A stretch of 16,716 nucleotides of DNA from VRUE01 sp035266685 (GTDB taxonomy: Bacteria; Actinomycetota; Thermoleophilia; Solirubrobacterales; 70-9): contig DATFMX010000035.1 in NCBI GenBank assembly GCA_035266685.1, forward strand, positions 1 through 16,716, written 5' to 3'. How positions within the stretch are numbered: the stretch's first letter is position 1; the number at the start of each line of letters is the position of its first letter. The position numbers and the translations under genes are program-made. Of this stretch, positions 8,001 through 12,446 are shown in pieces. The notes below the pieces were generated by a model. That model searched no databases and was not told the DNA's origin. It saw only the letters and a program-made list of their open reading frames with translations.

Positions 8001-9740
8001 TTTGGCCCGGTGGATCAGCACGACCGCGTACTGGGCTTCGATCTCGGCGATCGCAACCGTCGCGAAGCTCTTGTCTTCACCGGGCACGGCACCGTGGGAA
8101 GAGGTCGCCTTGGCGCGGTAGTGATAGCTCGTTTCGACGCTGAGCCCGCTGATCGTCTTGGCGACCGCGACCGGACTCTGCGAGGAGCCAATTGCTTTGG
8201 GAGCGGTCGTCTGGGCGCCGGTGAAGCCTTCGGCTTCGTAGTGGGCCTGGGTGACGTATTCGAAGACGTATTCGGTCGCGTAGCCGTGCGGGTTGACCTG
8301 GGCGTGCAGTTCGGCGCCGCTGCGGCTGATGTTGTCAGCCGACTCCGAGGCGACCGAGGGCGGGCCTTTGGTGATCAAGGTTTCGTCGCCGCTGTAGCTG
8401 GCGATGCCGTCTTCGTTTTCGGCCTTGATCCGGAAGTGGTAGGTGGTCGAGGAGGCGAGGCTGTTGAGGCCGGCCGAGATGGCCTGGGTGCTCGCGTAGG
8501 GGGTGGCGGGCGAGCAGGGCGTGCTTTCGCCGTAAGCGGTCGTCGTGCCGTATTCGAATTCGCAGCTTTCTACTTCGGTGCCGCCGTTGGCGAGATCGGG
8601 GTCGACTTCGCCGTTGACCGTGGCGGTCACTTCTTCGACGTTGGTGGCGGGCTTGGCGATCGGGTCGGGGACGGTTTGCGGGCCGCTATACATCGAGACG
8701 CTGCCGCCAAACCCCGAGTAGACGCGGCTGCTGGTTCCGTTGGCGCTCAGCGAACCCGTCGGTCCGCCGAAGGAGCTGACCTCCGAGCCGCCCGGGGTGA
8801 AGTCCCTGATCAGGCTTTCGGAGCCGACGTAGACGTGGCCGTTACCGCGGTCGACAGCGAGCCTGAAGGGTTCGCCGCTCGAGGTCAGCGTCGCTTCGTA
8901 GCTGCCGCTGGAGTCGAACTTGACCACGCTCTGGCCGCCGAGGAAGGGTGAGCCGTTGGCGACGTAGAGGTCGCCGGCGGCGTCGAAGTCGAGCGACCCC
9001 GGCAGGGTCAGGTGGGCGTCGGAGATTTCGCCTTCGTATTCGCCCGCTTCGTTGAACTCAAAGATCGTTTGGGTCACGCCGTCGACCACGAACACATGGC
9101 CGTCGTTCTGATCCACGGCGACCCCGGCGGGGGTGAAGCCGCCACCGCCCGGGACTTCGCTGTTCGTCCCGCACTCACTCGCCGAGGGGGTCGCCTTACC
9201 GGTGATCTGGCATTCGTAGGCGCCTGCTTCACTGAAGCGGTCGACGACCTGGTGGGCGGCGTCGGCGACGTAGAGGTCGCCGGTGTTGGCGCCGGCGGAG
9301 CTGTCGACGGCGAGCGAGTCCGCAAAGGTGAAGGTGGCGAAGTCGAGGAACTGCAGCGTGCCGGCGGGGGTGATCGCGCCGGTGAATTCGACCCCGGTCG
9401 GGGTGCCGTCTTCTTCGAGCTTCCTGACGGCGCCATTGGCCTGAAAGAGCCCATCCGTGGCTACCCAGACGTCGCCATTGCCGGCTCCGCCGGAGTTGTC
9501 GACGGCGAGGCCCGAAACGCTGCCCCCGGCGCTGAAGCTGCCTTCGGAGAGGTGGACGACCTTCGCCGCTGCGGGCGAGGCGAGAGCGAACAGGGCACCA
9601 AGCGCCGCCAGCGCAATCGCGCAGACCAGGCGCTGCGGCCTTCTCGGGTTTTCGGTTGTCTTGGCGGTGCTCATCGTCCTCACGTTCTCCTTGCCCCTCG
9701 TGGAAGCGTTGGTCCTCTGGTTGTTGCGGGCGGCGATCAC
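5001..9740 (-). CDS. Very large secreted NHL / Fn3 / Cys-pair modular protein
   Basis: The protein is 1579 aa from a GTG at 9740. I prefer this start because GGAGGG lies 7 nt upstream and the GTGA overlap with the upstream stop matches the 2537 junction. An ATG at 9674 would give a shorter signal-peptide n-region (1557 aa) and cannot be excluded. Domains (numbered from 9740): signal peptide about 37-59 (LVCAIALAALGALFALASPAAA); about five NHL-like blades at 70-350 (LAVDNSGGAGNGDVWVAT, GVAVDQNDGHVFVVD); three Fn3-like domains at about 357-665 (SSTTYHFRIKAEN, ETSYHYRAKATSS, TKPYHYRFVVQNS); four Cys-pair modules near 739, 972, 1187 and 1401 (for example LPPGLIGNPEAVPKC, ALPEGMRVNP); and a basic tail at about 1548-1579 (CRHKRKRHKRHHRK). 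The modules match those of the 1-2540 product one for one. It is predicted to be an extracellular or cell-surface protein with adhesion or scaffold-like architecture; no catalytic motif is seen and its function is unknown. Confidence 0.92.
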   Translation of the reverse strand: MIAARNNQRTNASTRGKENVRTMSTAKTTENPRRPQRLVCAIALAALGALFALASPAAAKVVHLSEGSFSAGGSVSGLAVDNSGGAGNGDVWVATDGLFQANGAVRKLEEDGTPTGVEFTGAITPAGTLQFLDFATFTFADSLAVDSSAGANTGDLYVADAAHQVVDRFSEAGAYECQITGKATPSASECGTNSEVPGGGGFTPAGVAVDQNDGHVFVVDGVTQTIFEFNEAGEYEGEISDAHLTLPGSLDFDAAGDLYVANGSPFLGGQSVVKFDSSGSYEATLTSSGEPFRLAVDRGNGHVYVGSESLIRDFTPGGSEVSSFGGPTGSLSANGTSSRVYSGFGGSVSMYSGPQTVPDPIAKPATNVEEVTATVNGEVDPDLANGGTEVESCEFEYGTTTAYGESTPCSPATPYASTQAISAGLNSLASSTTYHFRIKAENEDGIASYSGDETLITKGPPSVASESADNISRSGAELHAQVNPHGYATEYVFEYVTQAHYEAEGFTGAQTTAPKAIGSSQSPVAVAKTISGLSVETSYHYRAKATSSHGAVPGEDKSFATVAIAEIEAQYAVVLIHRAKLEVDVNPLGLDTNCHAEYVSDAAFQESGYAGASTVPCEPEDLGEGNGRVTAKAYLEGLDLTKPYHYRFVVQNSSGTVIGEDKEFIPFGITEFTVEALEETEFEEPRNEGEHPFQVHPVNPVPVTQAGAHPWILRTKIEMPSTPYREESDSITGIIKDILTELPPGLIGNPEAVPKCPIRVIEEKECSGDSEVGEAFLWYGREIKGAYSRQIADLYNSTAPQGVAARFAGEFNVSTDGYIDSGIRTGGDYGVNAGATDLTNTVSLRGIEVQLWGVPADPSHDLKRNCNTGQPGGCASNAEPKPFLRMPTSCPGSPLTVAAKVDSFNEPGEFVHASSEMPAMTGCNQLEFAPSIEARPTTTVADSPSGLHIDIKNPQNEDPYGLATPDVKDVSVALPEGMRVNPASANGLEGCTPSQADLHSSGPGHCPDSAKIGTAEVDTPLLDHPLKGSMFLATPHVNPFNSLLATYIALEDEQSGVIVKLAGEVKSDPDTGRLTATFKDNPQQPFNDFKVDLFSGALAPLRTPGSCGTYSTHSSIVPWSAPDSGPPSTPQDTYKIESGPNGSGCDESNSPSFSSGTESPIAAKYSPFVVRLSRDDGSQEFKDVTITPPAGLVARLAGTPYCSDAALGAAAGRSGQDEKANSSCSSASEIGTVHVAAGAGPSPYWVTGHAYLAGPYQGAPLSMAIITPATAGPFDLGTVVVRSALHVDPVTTQITAITDEIPHILEGIPLDIRQANVILDKPGFTLNPTSCDATSIGGQLVSVLNQSASLSDRFQVGDCTSLSFEPKLGLRLYGKTNRGAHPKFRAVLVMPEGGANISEASVRLPRSEILDQGHIRTVCTRVQFAADSCPQGSIYGYARAWSPLLDQPLQGPVYLRSSSHKLPDLVADLNGQIHVEVAGRIDSVKGGIRNTFEAVPDAPVSKFVLFMKGGAKGLLQNSTNICKGTHRAVSLFDAHSGAVHDIRPALNNGRCRHKRKRHKRHHRKGAAKRSSVAVASRAG

Positions 9741-9753
9741 TTGCCGGCCCTCC
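9737..9753 (-). promoter_or_regulatory. Coupled stop/start (GTGA) with embedded RBS, first unit
   Basis: The stop TGA (9737-9739) of the upstream propeller gene overlaps a GTG (9738-9740). GGAGGG lies at 9748-9753, 7 nt before the GTG, inside the upstream gene's Arg-Arg-Ala codons. The geometry equals that of the 2537-2553 junction, which is why I chose the GTG over the ATG at 9674. Confidence 0.65.
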
Positions 9754-12139
9754 GGTTGGCGCGCCTACAGCGCTTGGCGCCCTTGCTGAGCCGCCGGCTC
9801 TTCTTGGCAAGCGTGACCGAGCGGTGGCGCAGGCGCCTGGAGAGCCTGCGATTGTGGACGCGCTTTGCCTTGCGCCGCAGGCGCTTGGCGACCCGGCTGA
9901 CCTTCTGGGCGCGCCTGGCGGCTATGCGGCAGTTGCGCTTGTGGCGTTGGTTCAGGTTGCCGGCGCCCTGAAAGGCGGCGGTGCCGGTCGCCGCTGCGCT
10001 CGGGGCGCTGGTGCCCGAGCCGCGGCAGGCTTCCCCCTCGCAGCCGGGCAGCGGCGGCGGTTCGGGGAAGCCGCCGCCGATGCGGGCGTCGTAGATCGTC
10101 AGGCCGCCGCCGTCGCGGTCGCTGGGCAAGATCGAGCCCGCGGTGATGAAGAAGGCGTTATCGCCGCTGGGGTCGGCGCCGGCGAAGGTGGACTTGCTCG
10201 GGTCGGTGCCGGTGGAGAGCAGGCGGACCTGGCCGCCTCGGTACTCATATGCATCGCCGACTCCGTTGGTATCGGCACCCACGAGCGCCCCGCTCGTGGT
10301 GAAGAAGAGGGTGCCGTCGTCGAGGACCTGATTCGTCCGCCAGGCCGTATGAGCGATGCCGTACTGGCTCGTGGGGTCGATCTCCCGGTCGGACTGCACG
10401 CCCTGGCCGCAGGTGACGCAGCTGAGCTGGTCGGCGACGGCGTCATAGAAGAAGACGCCCGCTCCTTCGCCGTCCAGGTCCTGAACGGTTTTGAAAGCGA
10501 GGTAGCGACCGTTGCGCGAGCTCTCGACGCTAGAGAGGTTGCTGAGCTCATGGTGTGCGACCAGTTGGCCGTTCGGGTTTGCGGGCAGGAAGCGATCACC
10601 CTTGAAGTCGCTGGTGTCCTTGACCGAGAGGGCGGCGATGAAGGTGGTGACGCCTTCGTGCTGGACGTAGAGGTTGCAGGCGTTGCCCGCTTCGTAGCGT
10701 TCGCAGTTGCCCGGCAATGCGGCGGCGCTGCCTTCAAGCGCCGCTTCGGCGACGAAGTAGATGTAGGAGCCGTCGGCGCTGGCGTCGCTCAGCGCCCAGA
10801 CGCCGGCCGGTTCGGAAGCGTTGACCGTGAGGTCGCTCAGAGCGCCGGTTTCGACGTCGTACTCGTAGAGGTCCTCCCTGCCCGCGACCGCAGTCGAGTC
10901 GACGGTCAGCTTGTGGTCGGAGGTGAAGAAGACCTTGGAGCCGTCGTCGGTGGCGAATTCGAAGTAGGAGCCGCCGCTGGCGCCGGGGCCCTGCGATTCG
11001 TCGACCCGCATCGTGCAGGCCATCGCCGGTTCGGTGCATTCGCCGCCTGAGATCGCGCTCTGCGGCTGGGTCGGGTTGATGCGCACGTAGATGCCGCCGC
11101 TGTAGAGGAAGAGGAGGCTGCTGCCGTCGTCGGCGACGGCGTTGTCGAATTCGTAGCCGCCGCCGCCCTGGCTCTGCGCCAAGGGGGCCTGGACGGGGGT
11201 GCCATCGGGCAGGTAGGTCGCCAGGCGCACCTGCCCTCCCGACCAGATGTAGGTGTTGTGTTGCCCGGGCGGCGGGCCGCTGTGGGGCGGTGCGTCGGAG
11301 GTGAGAAAGCCTTCGGAGCGAAAGACGATCGTGCTCAGGTCTTCAGAGCCGGCGTCGAAGAAGGAGTTGCCCGGCAACCCTTCCGCCGGGTTCAGGCTGA
11401 CCAGTTCGTAGCCTGCGTAGGTGCCGTCTGCGACTTGGTGGGAGAAGAGGTTGCGATAACCCTTTACTTCGCGCGGGTCGAGAACTGCTTGGTTGCTTTC
11501 GCAAAAGCCTTCTCCAAGACCCCCTTGCACAGTGGTTTCGAAGACATTGAAGTCCTCTTCGAGAATGCTCTTCGAGAAATCGGCGGAGAAGAAGGCCCAG
11601 GGCAGGCAGGCGAAGGTGCCGGCCGTGCTGGACGTTTCCTGCGGGATCACCACTTCGGCCGCCCAGCCACCGGAGCCGCGCCTGGTGAGGTAGATCTGGC
11701 CGCTCGCCTGTCCGGATTTCGGATACTTGGACCTGTAGCCGACCTTGCCGCCGTCGAGCGACACGCGGATGCCTTCGATCAACCCGTCGGAGCTCGCGTG
11801 AGGCCTGCTTTCCGGAGTCGCGTTCTCGTAGGCCCGGCAGTCGGGCAACGCGACCGCCGCGACGCCCTGTTCGGTGCGGCGGATTTCGTTCGGGCATTCT
11901 TCGGCGCCGGCCGCGCTGGAGGCGCCGCCGGCGAGCAGCGCGGCCAGCGCGAGGAGCGCGAGGCAGGCGAGACCGAAGAGGCTCCGCGCCGGGGTGGGGC
12001 GCCCGGCTGAAGACGCACCACTCCCATTGACGCCGTGTGCGGACGCACGGGTGGCGAGGCCCCCACGGAAGAAGCGGCCGAGGCGGCTTGCCTGGCGCTG
12101 GGTCGATCCCGCGGTCGATGCCTTCACGTGGCGTCTCAC
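9737..12139 (-). CDS. Secreted PD40/TolB-like beta-propeller protein with long basic C-terminal tail
   Basis: The protein is 800 aa from a GTG at 12139; AAGGAGAG lies about 8 nt upstream. It has an unusually long n-region of about 52 residues, then a hydrophobic segment at about 53-73 (SLFGLACLALLALAALLAGG) and a probable cleavage site near 78. The mature protein starts with the Thermoleophilia-style signature CPNE (82-85) and LPDCRAYE (98-105). Propeller blades fill about 110-680 (for example DDGSSLLFLYSGGIYVRI, DDGSKVFFTSDHKL, DASADGSYIYFVAEAAL). A CVTC motif lies near 572 and the signature IYDARIGGGFPEP near 681, followed by two Cys. The tail at about 727-800 is Arg/Lys-rich with two further Cys. 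It is the first gene of the secreted-protein operon and is preceded by the 307-bp regulatory gap. Paralogue of 2537-4861. Role unknown; TolB-like blades suggest protein or ligand binding, but that is only family analogy. Confidence 0.9.
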   Translation of the reverse strand: MRRHVKASTAGSTQRQASRLGRFFRGGLATRASAHGVNGSGASSAGRPTPARSLFGLACLALLALAALLAGGASSAAGAEECPNEIRRTEQGVAAVALPDCRAYENATPESRPHASSDGLIEGIRVSLDGGKVGYRSKYPKSGQASGQIYLTRRGSGGWAAEVVIPQETSSTAGTFACLPWAFFSADFSKSILEEDFNVFETTVQGGLGEGFCESNQAVLDPREVKGYRNLFSHQVADGTYAGYELVSLNPAEGLPGNSFFDAGSEDLSTIVFRSEGFLTSDAPPHSGPPPGQHNTYIWSGGQVRLATYLPDGTPVQAPLAQSQGGGGYEFDNAVADDGSSLLFLYSGGIYVRINPTQPQSAISGGECTEPAMACTMRVDESQGPGASGGSYFEFATDDGSKVFFTSDHKLTVDSTAVAGREDLYEYDVETGALSDLTVNASEPAGVWALSDASADGSYIYFVAEAALEGSAAALPGNCERYEAGNACNLYVQHEGVTTFIAALSVKDTSDFKGDRFLPANPNGQLVAHHELSNLSSVESSRNGRYLAFKTVQDLDGEGAGVFFYDAVADQLSCVTCGQGVQSDREIDPTSQYGIAHTAWRTNQVLDDGTLFFTTSGALVGADTNGVGDAYEYRGGQVRLLSTGTDPSKSTFAGADPSGDNAFFITAGSILPSDRDGGGLTIYDARIGGGFPEPPPLPGCEGEACRGSGTSAPSAAATGTAAFQGAGNLNQRHKRNCRIAARRAQKVSRVAKRLRRKAKRVHNRRLSRRLRHRSVTLAKKSRRLSKGAKRCRRANRRAGK

Positions 12140-12173
12140 GTAGCTCTCTCCTTGTCCCTCGAGCCCCTCTGCC

Positions 12174-12193
12174 GGCCGCTTCCCTTAGCGGCC
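12174..12193 (-). promoter_or_regulatory. 5' leader hairpin before the propeller gene
   Basis: GGCCGCT and AGCGGCC form a perfect 7-bp stem around a 6-nt loop (AAGGGA on the minus strand). The hairpin ends 34 nt before the GTG at 12139, so it leaves the RBS free. It could stabilise the leader mRNA or be a regulatory element. The purine loop resembles a Shine-Dalgarno sequence but is not positioned as one. Confidence 0.45.
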
Positions 12194-12203
12194 CCTGGTG
12201 GCT

Positions 12204-12211
12204 CGTGTTTC
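12204..12211 (+). promoter_or_regulatory. CGTGTTTC box, copy A
   Basis: First of three copies in this gap, in the context TCGTGTTTCCCT. Shared consensus of the three copies is YCGTGTTTCNCT. It lies within the predicted 5' leader of the 9737-12139 gene. Confidence 0.4.
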
Positions 12212-12251
12212 CCTGTAGGTCCTGAACAGCTCCGTACATGGAGCCTGCCTG

Positions 12252-12280
12252 AGTGAAACACGGGATATTCAAAGGGTCAA
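12252..12280 (-). promoter_or_regulatory. Candidate promoter for the secreted-protein operon
   Basis: A TTGACC -35-like hexamer lies at 12275-12280 on the minus strand. With 17-bp spacing the -10 position is TTCACT (12252-12257), a poor match to TATAAT. The stretch lies in the most AT-rich part of the gap and its -10 overlaps box copy C. It would give a leader of roughly 105-110 nt. Confidence 0.25.
12255..12262 (-). promoter_or_regulatory. CGTGTTTC box, copy C (inverted)
   Basis: The inverted copy, read on the minus strand in the context CCGTGTTTCACT. With copy B it makes a perfect 8-bp inverted repeat whose arms flank the candidate -35; this arm overlaps the candidate -10. Confidence 0.4.
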
Positions 12281-12289
12281 GAAAAAGGT

Positions 12290-12297
12290 CGTGTTTC
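12290..12297 (+). promoter_or_regulatory. CGTGTTTC box, copy B
   Basis: Context TCGTGTTTCTCT, 11 of 12 bases identical to copy A. It is separated from the inverted copy C by a 27-bp spacer that contains the TTGACC element. The placement just upstream of -35 is typical for an operator or activator site. Confidence 0.4.
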
Positions 12298-12334
12298 TCT
12301 AGACCTCCCTTTTCAGAGGAGAGCGCCCTATTTG

Positions 12335-12355
12335 GCTCTAACAAACGCCTAGAGC
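12335..12355. terminator. Candidate hairpin terminator I after the patatin gene
   Basis: GCTCTA and TAGAGC form a perfect 6-bp stem with a 9-nt loop, about 90 bp past the patatin stop. No T-run follows on the minus strand, so it would be a non-canonical terminator or just an mRNA-end structure. Confidence 0.3.
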
Positions 12356-12361
12356 TTGGGT

Positions 12362-12381
12362 ACGCCGATGTAATGCGGCGT
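12362..12381. terminator. Candidate hairpin terminator II after the patatin gene
   Basis: ACGCCG and CGGCGT form a perfect 6-bp stem around an 8-nt loop (ATGTAATG on the plus strand), 65 bp past the patatin stop. It has no T-tract. Together with the hairpin at 12335-12355 it forms a two-stem region where the defence operon probably ends. Confidence 0.3.
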
Positions 12382-12446
12382 TCTCAGCCGGCGCTTTGTG
12401 AGCCGTCGAGTACGCCCTCTCCCCGGGGCCGCCGCCGGACGACGCA

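Larger units (their letters stand above)
12140..12446. other. 307-bp intergenic regulatory region
   Basis: This is the largest gene-free stretch, and it is less GC-rich than its surroundings around 12240-12360. It contains the end of transcription after the patatin gene (hairpins at 12335-12355 and 12362-12381), three copies of CGTGTTTC, a candidate promoter, a leader hairpin and the RBS of the 9737-12139 gene. I find no credible small ORF or RNA gene in it. Confidence 0.7.
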
